This document shows, in pieces, positions 19,488 through 26,493 of a DNA stretch of 64,000 bases (the first letter of the stretch is position 1; the number at the start of each line of letters is the position of its first letter). Below the pieces are notes generated by a model. The model had not been told where the DNA came from. It did not search any database and saw nothing but the letters and a program-made list of their open reading frames with translations. The position numbers and the translations under genes were made by a program. This DNA comes from QHXQ01 sp045807745 (lineage in GTDB: Bacteria; Acidobacteriota; Blastocatellia; Pyrinomonadales; Pyrinomonadaceae), in NCBI GenBank assembly GCA_045807745.1, contig JBJMGT010000026.1, positions 1-64,000 of the forward strand. Direction: 5' to 3'.

Positions 19488-20782
19488 GATTGCTCATTAC
19501 GTATCAACGCCGAGCGCGCGTGCGCGTCGAGACCTTCGGCGCGGGCGAGCGCGGCGACGAGGGGCGCGGCCCGTGCCATGTCGGCGCGCGTGTAACGCAG
19601 CAGCGTCGTGTGGCGCAGGAAGTCGTTGACGCTGAGCGCGGACGAGAAGCGCGCCGCGCCGCCGGTCGGCAGCACGTGGTTCGGGCCGGCGAGATAATCG
19701 CCGAGCGCTTCAGGCGTGTGCGCGCCGAAGAAGATCGCGCCCGCGTGGCGCACACCGGCGGCCACTGTCTCATCGGCTTGCGTGATAAGTTCCAAGTGTT
19801 CAGGCGCGAGTTCATTAACGAGCGCGCAGGCTTCGACAAGATCAGCAACGATGACGATAGCGCCGAAGTCCGCGAGCGACGCGGCGATGGTAGCGCAGCG
19901 CGGGAGTTGTTCGGTCTGGCGCGCAACTTCACGCGCAACATCAGTCGCTAGTTGCGCGCTCGTAGTGATGAGCACGGCCGAGGCGTCCGCGCCATGCTCG
20001 GCTTGCGCCAGCAGATCGGCGGCGACGTAAGCGGCGCGGGCCGTTTCATCAGCGACGATGATGACCTCGCTCGGGCCAGCGATGGAGTCGATCCCGACCG
20101 CGCCGAACACGAGTTTCTTGGCGGCCGCGACGTAGCGATTGCCCGGCCCTGTAATCTTGTCCACGCGCGGGATCGTTTCAGTGCCGTAAGCGAGTGCGGC
20201 GACGGCTTGCGCGCCGCCGACTTGATAAATCTCCGTCACGCCAAGCTCGATGAGTGCGGCCGCTACGGCCGGCGTGGCCGCGAGCGTGCGCGGCGGCGTC
20301 ATGACGACGATCCGCTCGACGCCCGCGACCTGCGCGGGCACAACGTTCATCACGACCGATGAAGGATAGGCCGCCGTCCCGCCCGGCACGTATAGCCCCG
20401 CGCGCTCGATGGGCGTGAAGCGTTGCCCGACGAGCGAGCCGTTGTCTGTTTCCATCTGCCACGCCGCGCGCCGCTCGTGCTCGTGAAACGCGCGTATGTT
20501 TTTGATCGCCGCGCGCAAGGCCGCGAGCACGTCCGCGTCCACCCGCGCCGCCGATGCGTGCAACACATGCTCATCGACACGCAACTCGGCGGGCGCAAGT
20601 TGCACGCCGTCAAAGCGCGCGGTGTATGCGACGAGCGCCGCATCGCCGCGCCGCCGCACATCGCCGATGATCTCGGTCACGGCCGTCATCAACTCCGCGT
20701 CGAGCGCGACGCTGCGCCCCTTGATGCGCGCGAGTTTCTCCGTGCGCCGCGCGCGGTCGTTGCTTTTGATGATCTCGATCAC
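19445..20782 (-). CDS. hisD: Histidinol dehydrogenase
   Basis: 445 residues, GTG start at 20782. Complete HisD signature: RAGLYVPGGTAAYPSSVVMNVVPAQVAGV, the zinc/catalytic block GPSEVIIVADE, AEHGADASAVLIT, and ELAPEHLELI with GPNHVLPTGGAARFSSALSVNDFL. It oxidises histidinol to histidine in two NAD-dependent steps. The tail EQSAVSAQQSAKTEDH is encoded by the dyad repeat and is not part of the conserved enzyme. Confidence 0.96.
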   Translation of the reverse strand: MIEIIKSNDRARRTEKLARIKGRSVALDAELMTAVTEIIGDVRRRGDAALVAYTARFDGVQLAPAELRVDEHVLHASAARVDADVLAALRAAIKNIRAFHEHERRAAWQMETDNGSLVGQRFTPIERAGLYVPGGTAAYPSSVVMNVVPAQVAGVERIVVMTPPRTLAATPAVAAALIELGVTEIYQVGGAQAVAALAYGTETIPRVDKITGPGNRYVAAAKKLVFGAVGIDSIAGPSEVIIVADETARAAYVAADLLAQAEHGADASAVLITTSAQLATDVAREVARQTEQLPRCATIAASLADFGAIVIVADLVEACALVNELAPEHLELITQADETVAAGVRHAGAIFFGAHTPEALGDYLAGPNHVLPTGGAARFSSALSVNDFLRHTTLLRYTRADMARAAPLVAALARAEGLDAHARSALIRNEQSAVSAQQSAKTEDH

Positions 20783-20794
20783 AGCTTGCTGCCC

Positions 20795-21517
20795 TCACTC
20801 ATTCAAGCCGTCGTCCACCGCCCGGCGCAACGCGTCGATCAACTCCGCGACGGGCGCGGCCTTCAGTTGATAACTCGCGCGGTTGACGACCAGTCGCCCC
20901 GTCGACGTGGCGATCTCCTCGACGATGACGAGACCGTTCTCCGCGAGCGTCCGCCCCGTCTCGACCAGATCGACGATGCAATCGGCGAGACCGAGCACGG
21001 GCGCAAGCTCGACCGAGCCGGACAGCTCTATGATCTCAACCGGTACACCGCGCGCGCCGAAGTGCGCCGCCGCGATGCGCGGATACTTGGTCGCCACGCG
21101 CAACATCCCTGCTTCGCGCGTTGCAGCTTCAGCGCGCGCCGCGACCGCGATGCGACAACGGCTGATACCGAGATCGAGCGGTTGCAGCACGTCCGCCTCC
21201 GCTTCGAGCAGCACATCGCGCCCCACTACGCCGCAGTCCGCGATCCCGTGTTCGACGTAAACCGGCACGTCCGCCGGTTTGACGAAGACGAAGCGATAGC
21301 GCCCGCGCTCGTCTTCGACCGCCAGCCGGCGCGACGCCAGCGTCTCAGCACTCACGCGTACACCTGCGCTGGCGAGCAACCGTAACGCCTCATCCTGCAT
21401 GCGCCCCTTCGCCAGAGCGATTGTGAGCAAGGATGAAGGATGAAGGATGAAGGATGAAACATTAGCGATTGCTTCATCCGCTGCCGCGCCCAACGTGTTA
21501 TCTAACTCATCCTTCAT
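20795..21517 (-). CDS. hisG: ATP phosphoribosyltransferase, short form
   Basis: 240 residues if ATG 21517 is used. The conserved protein begins at LTIALAKGRMQDEALRLL, so a TTG at 21430 giving about 211 residues is an alternative that equals the usual short-form length; a GTG at 21535 is a third. GAAGGA lies at good distance from ATG 21517. The extra 29 residues are partly encoded by the GGATGAA repeat (FILHPSS). Short HisG lacks the regulatory C-terminal domain and needs HisZ, whose gene is immediately upstream. It condenses ATP and PRPP, the first and feedback-controlled step. Motif DLVETGRTLAENGL is present. Confidence 0.92.
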   Translation of the reverse strand: MKDELDNTLGAAADEAIANVSSFILHPSSLLTIALAKGRMQDEALRLLASAGVRVSAETLASRRLAVEDERGRYRFVFVKPADVPVYVEHGIADCGVVGRDVLLEAEADVLQPLDLGISRCRIAVAARAEAATREAGMLRVATKYPRIAAAHFGARGVPVEIIELSGSVELAPVLGLADCIVDLVETGRTLAENGLVIVEEIATSTGRLVVNRASYQLKAAPVAELIDALRRAVDDGLNE

Positions 21518-21535
21518 GTCATCATCCTTCGTCAC
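21428..21535. repeat. GGATGAA repeat overlapping the 5' end of hisG
   Basis: Four perfect GGATGAA words at 21431-21458 face CATCCTTCATGTCATCATCCTTCG at 21510-21533. The left block is in-frame coding sequence if hisG starts at 21517. The right block supplies the hisZ stop codon and a possible Shine-Dalgarno for hisG. Confidence 0.8.
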
Positions 21536-22625
21536 TTAAAACGATTCGCTCGCCATTGGCGCGGCGGAGACGGGCGGCGCTAAAGCGGGCGCTTGGCTCG
21601 TCGTCGTCGATGAGCGCGGGTTGCGGTGATCCGTTGAGTGCGAGCGTCGAGTGACTGCGCGCAAGCACGTCTGTGAGTGCGTCTAGGTCGAGGACGAAGC
21701 CGACGGCCGGGTCGTGCCCGCCGAAATTATTGGTCAACTCGTCGTAGCGGCCGCCGCTGCCGACGCGCGCGCCCGCGCCCGCGACGTAGATTTTGTAGAC
21801 CAGCCCCGTGTAATAGTCGAGACCCGACACGTCGCCGAGATCGATCTCGAAGCAGTCGGCCAAGTGTAGAGCTTCGAGCACGCGCCAAACTTCGTCGAGC
21901 GCGTCGAGCGCGGCGCGCGAATGCGCGTGCGTCAGGAGCGGTCGCGCCGCTTCGATAATGTCGCGTTGGCCCGTTAGGCGCGTGAGCGGGAGACGCCCTT
22001 CGCGCCCATCGGCGGCGAGAAATTGCGCGAGCGCCGAAGTGTCGCGTGTGTCGATGACGTGGCGCATCTCTGCGCGCGCGTCCGTATCCAACTCAAGCTG
22101 GGCGGCGACGCCGTTGAAGACGGCGACGTGATTGAGCGTGATGCGGAAGCGCCCGGCGAGACCGAGTTGTTCCAAGACTTCGACCGTGATGAGCAGCGTT
22201 TCAAGATCGGCGGCCGCGTCGCCCGCGCCGATCAGTTCGCAGCCGAGTTGCGTCCACTCGCGCCGCCATTCGGCGTGCGAGCGTGGGCGCTGGCGAAAGA
22301 CGTTGGCGGCGTAGCAGAGCCGCAACGGGCGCGCGCTCGTGGCAAAGAGCGTGGCGGAAGCGCGCGCCACCGAAGAGGTCACGTCGGGGCGCAAGGCGAG
22401 CAGACGGCCGTCCGTGTCTGTGAAGCGGAAGGCGCGTTGCGCTTCGCCGTGCCCCATGCCGCGGTCGAACAGCGAGAAGTAGTCGAGCGCAGGCGTCGCA
22501 ATCTCTTCGTAAGACCAACCGGCGAAGACCGCCATCGCCGTGTCTTCGACCGCGCGCCGCAGTCGTGCCTCCGCGCCGAAGTAGTAGCGCACGCCGTCGG
22601 GCATTTTCGAGAGTGGTTCAGACAT
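21522..22625 (-). CDS. hisZ: ATP phosphoribosyltransferase regulatory subunit
   Basis: 367 residues. A histidyl-tRNA-synthetase-like class II core without the anticodon domain: RYYFGAEARLRRAVEDT, FRFTDTDGRLLALRPDVTSSVAR, ANVFRQRPRSHAEWRREWTQLGCELIG, and GLDYYTGLVYKIYVAGAGARVGSGGRYDEL. HisZ joins short HisG into the active, histidine-sensitive complex. It is the first structural gene after the attenuator. Its final residues, LSDEG, and stop are repeat-derived. Confidence 0.93.
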   Translation of the reverse strand: MSEPLSKMPDGVRYYFGAEARLRRAVEDTAMAVFAGWSYEEIATPALDYFSLFDRGMGHGEAQRAFRFTDTDGRLLALRPDVTSSVARASATLFATSARPLRLCYAANVFRQRPRSHAEWRREWTQLGCELIGAGDAAADLETLLITVEVLEQLGLAGRFRITLNHVAVFNGVAAQLELDTDARAEMRHVIDTRDTSALAQFLAADGREGRLPLTRLTGQRDIIEAARPLLTHAHSRAALDALDEVWRVLEALHLADCFEIDLGDVSGLDYYTGLVYKIYVAGAGARVGSGGRYDELTNNFGGHDPAVGFVLDLDALTDVLARSHSTLALNGSPQPALIDDDEPSARFSAARLRRANGERIVLSDEG

Positions 22626-22635
22626 AAAGTAAAGC

Positions 22636-22704
22636 AGTGACGAGTGGCAAGTGACGAGTGACGAGTTAAGGCAAGTTCTTGCTTGTCACTCGTCGCTTGT
22701 CACT
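22636..22704. repeat. Heptamer dyad repeat, word GTGACGA, between attenuator and hisZ
   Basis: GTGACGA, GTGGCAA, GTGACGA, GTGACGA follow each other in strict 7-base register from 22637. The complement (TCACTCGTCGCTTGTCACT) ends at 22704, where the U-tract of the attenuator begins. It ends about 10 bases upstream of the hisZ start codon. Confidence 0.88.
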
Positions 22705-22748
22705 AAAAAAAATTCCCGCTGCCGGACATCGTAATGTGCGGCAGCGGG
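22705..22748 (-). terminator. Attenuator terminator of the his operon
   Basis: On the minus strand CCCGCTGCCG pairs perfectly with CGGCAGCGGG, with an inner ACAT/ATGT extension across one mismatch, and is followed by AA and eight Us. It lies between the His-rich leader peptide and hisZ, with no other gene to terminate. That is the position and form of an amino-acid attenuator. Confidence 0.88.
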
Positions 22749-22760
22749 TGGTTGCTTGGG

Positions 22761-22860
22761 GACGGACTGAAGCGGCGATGCTCTGTGTCCGTCATGCGTC
22801 AAGCGCCAACGCGCAGCCGGCATGGCGATGATGGCCATGATGGTGGATCGCGTGTTGGCG
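22761..22860 (-). promoter_or_regulatory. Leader RNA hairpins of the his attenuator
   Basis: Two further stems lie between promoter and terminator. CGCCAAC (22854-22860, leader codons 5-7) pairs with GTTGGCG (22804-22810, codons 21-23) and encloses all the clustered His codons. GACGGAC (22787-22793) pairs with GTCCGTC (22761-22767) just after the leader stop. A ribosome stalled on the His codons would disrupt the first stem. I also see a short pairing of TGCCGG in the leader with CCGGCA in the terminator's 3' arm, a possible antiterminator, but cannot compute the competing energies. Confidence 0.65.
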
Positions 22861-22872
22861 TTGATGCAGCAT
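22792..22872 (-). CDS. hisL: his leader peptide
   Basis: A 26-codon frame from ATG 22872 to TGA 22792-22794. The product is MLHQRQHAIHHHGHHRHAG followed by CALALDA: eight His in 26 residues, six of them within codons 10-17. It sits 33 bases or so downstream of the predicted transcription start and is followed by a terminator directly before hisZ. Scarcity of charged His-tRNA would stall the ribosome in this run. Known his leaders in enterobacteria work this way. The Shine-Dalgarno is weak. Confidence 0.88.
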   Translation of the reverse strand: MLHQRQHAIHHHGHHRHAGCALALDA

Positions 22873-22912
22873 AAAATGTTAGACGTTCTCGTTCGCGTCT
22901 TGGACGAGGCGA

Positions 22913-22942
22913 TTTATAACTGAGTGGTACGGGCTGTGTCAA
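22913..22942 (-). promoter_or_regulatory. Sigma-70 promoter of the his operon
   Basis: On the minus strand TTGACA (22937-22942) is followed after 18 bases by TATAAA (22913-22918). The -35 box is perfect and the -10 box matches 5 of 6. It lies between the hemerythrin stop and the leader peptide, giving a leader of about 200 bases to the U-tract. Confidence 0.85.
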
Positions 22943-22976
22943 ACATATGCACGCTGGGGCCCGCAACCCGTAACGC

Positions 22977-23429
22977 TTAGCCGGCTGCGGCGGCCCTTTG
23001 TTCTTTCTTCGCCGCTTCCATGCGCGTGCCGAGGTCTTCGAGTTGCTCTTTGCTCAACACCTCGCGCGCGCCCTTGAACATGTCGGACTCTTCTTCCTCG
23101 ACATGGTGCTCCACATTCTCTTGCAGCACTTTCAACTTCGCCGTCCATTTCTCGCTATCGACCTGCATCGCGGCGAGTTCTCTGAGCAGCATCTTGATGA
23201 CGTGATGCTCCTCTACGCCTTCGAGCGTGATCGCGCGCGTCTCGGCCTCCTGTTTGAGCACGGGATAGAAGATCGTCTCTTCGACGTGCGCGTGCACGTC
23301 GAGTTCCTGTTGCAACTTGGCGAACAGTTCTTCGCGCGTCTTGACGGCGCGCTCGGTGGTCGGCTCCAACTGCTCGAAGATGCCGGCGACCTTTTCGTGA
23401 TCGGTCTTCAACAAAGTAATTGCGTCCAT
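22977..23429 (-). CDS. Hemerythrin-domain protein
   Basis: 150 residues, a four-helix HHE cation-binding protein. Iron-ligand positions are visible as TDHEKVAGIFEQL, HAHVEETIFYPVL, GVEEHHVIKMLL and NVEHHVEEEESDMF. Such proteins bind oxygen or NO, or sense redox state and iron; some repair iron-sulfur clusters. It has no fused signalling domain and a Lys/Ala-rich tail. It appears to be monocistronic, upstream of the his promoter. Confidence 0.9.
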   Translation of the reverse strand: MDAITLLKTDHEKVAGIFEQLEPTTERAVKTREELFAKLQQELDVHAHVEETIFYPVLKQEAETRAITLEGVEEHHVIKMLLRELAAMQVDSEKWTAKLKVLQENVEHHVEEEESDMFKGAREVLSKEQLEDLGTRMEAAKKEQRAAAAG

Positions 23430-23598
23430 CTCTTCAGCCTCCGTTTGCTTGTAGCTGTACAGTTCGCACGATAATGATACGCGCGGTGCGCTTGCTAGAG
23501 TAGATATTCAAACGGAGTGCCAGAGTGGGTGACTGTACGGCAGAGATCAGAGAAGCTATCAGATGGTCGTGGGCTGCGCGGCTGTGGCCGCGGCTGTG

Positions 23599-24627
23599 TC
23601 AGTTGTGCGGCGCGAAATAGCCGATGCGCGTGGCGACGCGCATGGTGGGGTCGATGGTTTTAACTTGCACGCGGCGAAAGCGTCCGTCGCGCGCGGTGTC
23701 GAGCGGCGTGTAGTAGAGCGCGTATTGATGGCGCAACTCTTCGGCCACCTCGGCGTAGATTTGATCAAGCCCGGCAAAGCTCGGTGGGCGATAGAGCCGG
23801 CCGCCGGTCGCGTCGGTCAGTTGCGCCAGATTGTGCTCGCTCGCGTCGAGCACGCGCAGGCCGAGACGCAGATCGTCAATGTGCAGGGCGTTGAACTTCT
23901 GCGCGCTCTCAGGTGCAGAGAGCAGCGACTCAAGCTCGGCCTGTTTATGCACACGCTCAATCTGCGTGTTGCTGATGCAATAGACGGTCGCGCCCGCTTC
24001 GATGAGCGCACGCAGCGATTGTTCTAAGGTGACCGAACCGGGGCCGCTGTGGTCTATGCCGTCCGAGAGCACGACGACCGCGTGCCGGCGTTGCGCGTTG
24101 GCGAACTGTTCGCGCGCTGCCAGATAGAGCGCATCGTTGAAGCGCGTGAACGTGCCGCCCGTGACGCGTCTGAGCGCACGGCGCAACTGCACGCGCGAGG
24201 TCGTCCAGTCCTGCAACAACTCGACGCGATCATCAAACTTAACGAGGCTCACGCGGTCTTCGGGCGCGAGCCGCGCGGCAAACTCTTCGACGGCGCGCCG
24301 GAAGTCGTCCAAATTTGAAGCGACCGACGAAGAGGCATCGACCATCAACACCACATCGACCGGCACTTGTCTGAGCGCCAGATCACTGAGCGGCTGTTCG
24401 CGGCCGTTCTCCAGCACTTGAAAATCTTTGCGCGCCAGCGTCGTCACCAACTGTCCCGACGCGTCGCGCACGGTCACGGGCAGCAGCACTTCTGACGCGT
24501 TGACGCGGACTATCTCATCCTCGTCAATCGGGGGCGCGGTTTGCTCAACTTTCGGCGGCTGCGCGCACACGGCCGGCGCGCACAGGACGCAGGCGAGCAG
24601 AAACAAGTAACGCAGGGAACGGCGCAT
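23599..24627 (-). CDS. Secreted VWA protein, 'VWFA-related Acidobacterial domain' type
   Basis: 342 residues with a signal peptide ending in AVCAQ. Residues about 35-100 form a beta domain containing VLLPVTVRDASGQLVTTLARKDFQVLEN, the typical lead-in of the acidobacterial VWFA-related family (TIGR03436). The VWA domain has the metal-ion-dependent adhesion site DASSSVASN, a Thr in GGTFTRFNDAL, and VVLSDGIDHSGPGSVT. It is probably an exported or surface protein-protein interaction module. It is the last of the genes read with the pilus locus, 4 bases after the gene upstream, so a pilus-linked adhesion role is possible but unproven. Confidence 0.87.
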   Translation of the reverse strand: MRRSLRYLFLLACVLCAPAVCAQPPKVEQTAPPIDEDEIVRVNASEVLLPVTVRDASGQLVTTLARKDFQVLENGREQPLSDLALRQVPVDVVLMVDASSSVASNLDDFRRAVEEFAARLAPEDRVSLVKFDDRVELLQDWTTSRVQLRRALRRVTGGTFTRFNDALYLAAREQFANAQRRHAVVVLSDGIDHSGPGSVTLEQSLRALIEAGATVYCISNTQIERVHKQAELESLLSAPESAQKFNALHIDDLRLGLRVLDASEHNLAQLTDATGGRLYRPPSFAGLDQIYAEVAEELRHQYALYYTPLDTARDGRFRRVQVKTIDPTMRVATRIGYFAPHN

Positions 24628-24631
24628 CTGT

Positions 24632-25441
24632 CTACTTTCGCGGGCGGTCGGTCGCGTTGCTGGCCGGCGCTGTGGAGTCGTCGCTCATGGCGGCGCGCAT
24701 GGCGTTGATGACAGGTTCGGTGACGCGGCGGCGGCGCAACTCCGCGAGCTTCGCGGCCGAGAGATCGAAGTCGGCGGGCGAGTTTTCTATCCGGCGGATG
24801 ATCGTGCCTTCGGAGAAACCGGCCTCGACCAGTTGGACGATTGCATCATTGGTCAAAGTCGGCGTGCGCTCCAACTTCGGCGGCGCACCGCTGCCGCCTT
24901 CGGTGGGCGGGCGCAGGATGTGCACGCTGGCGCTGCCGGTCGTCTGCGTGTCGCCCGCCGCACCCCCGTTCGTGCCGTTCGTGCGCGAACGCCCGCGCAT
25001 GCCGCCCGACGAGCCGAAGATATTTACTTCACCGGGATCGTTTTGACTTGTAGATGAACCAGCGCCGGGGACAGTCTGTTTCGACTTTGTTTGATCATTG
25101 AAGAATGGATCGTTATCAAAGCCATCTTCAGCCACTTCGTCCGCCGGCAACGCACCGCCATCGCGTGCGATCATGGCGAGAATCACTTTCTCACTGACGC
25201 CGCGCTTCTTCAGCTCGATCAAACGGTCGGGCGTGAGATCAAATTTGACGGGGCGCGTGCGTATGATCGCGATGACCGTCTTTTCGCTAAAGCCCGCGCG
25301 CACGAGTTTGACGACGGCGGTATTAGTTAAAGGCCCTTCATCCGTCGGCTGTGGTGCGGGGCGTGTCTGTGCCTGGACGCAGACTGCGCTGGCGAGCAGA
25401 CAGAACAACAAGAAGGGGCGCGGACGGCGGCAGGTTCTCAT
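24632..25441 (-). CDS. Secreted protein with two copies of a 55-residue helical repeat
   Basis: 269 residues with a signal peptide (LLASAVCVQAQ). Two related units occur: NTAVVKLVRAGFSEKTVIAI through LKKRGVSEKVILAMI near residues 40-95, and NDAIVQLVEAGFSEGTIIRRI through LRRRRVTEPVINAM near residues 195-250. They are joined by a Ser/Gly/Asn-rich linker. I do not recognise a named family. The repeated pattern 'N-x-A-x-V-x-L-V-x-A-G-F-S-E' suggests a small helical binding module used in tandem. Gene spacing (4 and 11 bases) ties it to the VWA and lytic transglycosylase genes. Confidence 0.65.
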   Translation of the reverse strand: MRTCRRPRPFLLFCLLASAVCVQAQTRPAPQPTDEGPLTNTAVVKLVRAGFSEKTVIAIIRTRPVKFDLTPDRLIELKKRGVSEKVILAMIARDGGALPADEVAEDGFDNDPFFNDQTKSKQTVPGAGSSTSQNDPGEVNIFGSSGGMRGRSRTNGTNGGAAGDTQTTGSASVHILRPPTEGGSGAPPKLERTPTLTNDAIVQLVEAGFSEGTIIRRIENSPADFDLSAAKLAELRRRRVTEPVINAMRAAMSDDSTAPASNATDRPRK

Positions 25442-25452
25442 CGCTTCACTTC

Positions 25453-26493
25453 CTAGTTCAGACTGGCGCGTGTAGTCGCGCTGGACACAGGCGCGGGCGC
25501 GTTTAATTTGTTGGCCGCGGCCGGCTGCGGCGCGTGGTGGCTGTTGCCGCCGTAGCGCCCGCCGACCTGACGCACATAGGCGCGCGTCTCGCGGTAGGGC
25601 GGGACGCGCCCGCCGAAGCGGCGCACCGCGCCCTCGCCAGCATTATAACTCGCCAGCACCAGATCGACGCGCCCATTGAAGCGCCCCAACAACTCTTTCA
25701 AAAATCTTGTCCCGCCCATCACATTCTGCGCCGCGTCGTGTGGGCGGCGCACACCGAAACGCGCCGCCGTCCCCGGCATCAACTGCATCAACCCGCGTGC
25801 GCCGACCGGACTGACCGCGCCGGAGTTGAAGTGCGACTCCTGTTCCATCACGCAGAAGACGAGATAAGGATCGACGCCGTAGCGCGCCCCGTTCTGTCTG
25901 ATCAATGCATCGAGCCGCCCGCTGCCCGTGCTCCAACGCCGTTCACGTTTCTTTTCGGGCGCAGCGGCCGCATCCGCCACGTCTGCCGCTCGCTCACGCT
26001 CGATCCGCTCGATGCGCGCGCGCTCAATGAAGATGGCGAGGCTGCCGCGCTTGTACCAGATGCCGTCCGTCGTCTCGTTGATGTCGTCAACCTCGAAGCT
26101 CGCGCCGCCGACAAGATGAATCAAGATCGGCTCGCGCGGCAGTTCGCCCGGCACGTTGCCGACTCTGTCCGGCGCTTTCATACCAGCGGCGGACAGCGTG
26201 CTCGCAGCAGCAACTGTCACGCTCGCATCAACCAAGCGCGCGGTCTGAGCATGCCTCGCTGCCTCACTCACCGCCGTGTGCGGCTCGTGTTCGATCTTGC
26301 TCACGCGCGCGCGCGCGACCGAGTAGGTTATGCCGCCGCGCCTGTACCAGACGCCCGACGGATCATCCCAAGCCTCGTCGGCTTCGATGGTCGTGCCGTC
26401 AATCATGTGCAGCTTGTCCGCCAGCGCACCCGTCGGCAGCAAGGCACAGACGAACAGCGCGCACGCGAGACTATATTTGCAGCGGGTCAACAT
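25453..26493 (-). CDS. Lytic transglycosylase with two N-terminal beta modules
   Basis: 346 residues with a signal peptide. Two copies of a short beta unit come first: LHMIDGTTIEADEAWDDPSGVWYRRGG near residue 28 and IHLVGGASFEVDDINETTDGIWYKRGS near residue 120, each closing with an Arg-rich strand and KIE/RIE. The SLT domain follows (about 195-320): PYLVFCVMEQESHFNSGAVSP with the catalytic Glu, GLMQLMPGTAARFGV, and VLASYNAGEGAVRRFGG. It should open peptidoglycan, fitting a gate through the wall for the Tad pilus encoded upstream. It overlaps the AAA+ gene by 23 bases. Confidence 0.85.
   Translation of the reverse strand: MLTRCKYSLACALFVCALLPTGALADKLHMIDGTTIEADEAWDDPSGVWYRRGGITYSVARARVSKIEHEPHTAVSEAARHAQTARLVDASVTVAAASTLSAAGMKAPDRVGNVPGELPREPILIHLVGGASFEVDDINETTDGIWYKRGSLAIFIERARIERIERERAADVADAAAAPEKKRERRWSTGSGRLDALIRQNGARYGVDPYLVFCVMEQESHFNSGAVSPVGARGLMQLMPGTAARFGVRRPHDAAQNVMGGTRFLKELLGRFNGRVDLVLASYNAGEGAVRRFGGRVPPYRETRAYVRQVGGRYGGNSHHAPQPAAANKLNAPAPVSSATTRASLN

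Noticed and set aside
22705..22748. Terminator of the hemerythrin gene
   Set aside because: A strong promoter and a His-rich leader frame lie between the hemerythrin stop and this hairpin, so it belongs to the his leader.
23599..24627. VWA protein as the cytoplasmic partner of the MoxR-like ATPase
   Set aside because: It has a clear signal peptide, so the classical cytoplasmic MoxR-VWA arrangement is not supported; kept only as a weak operon-level hint.
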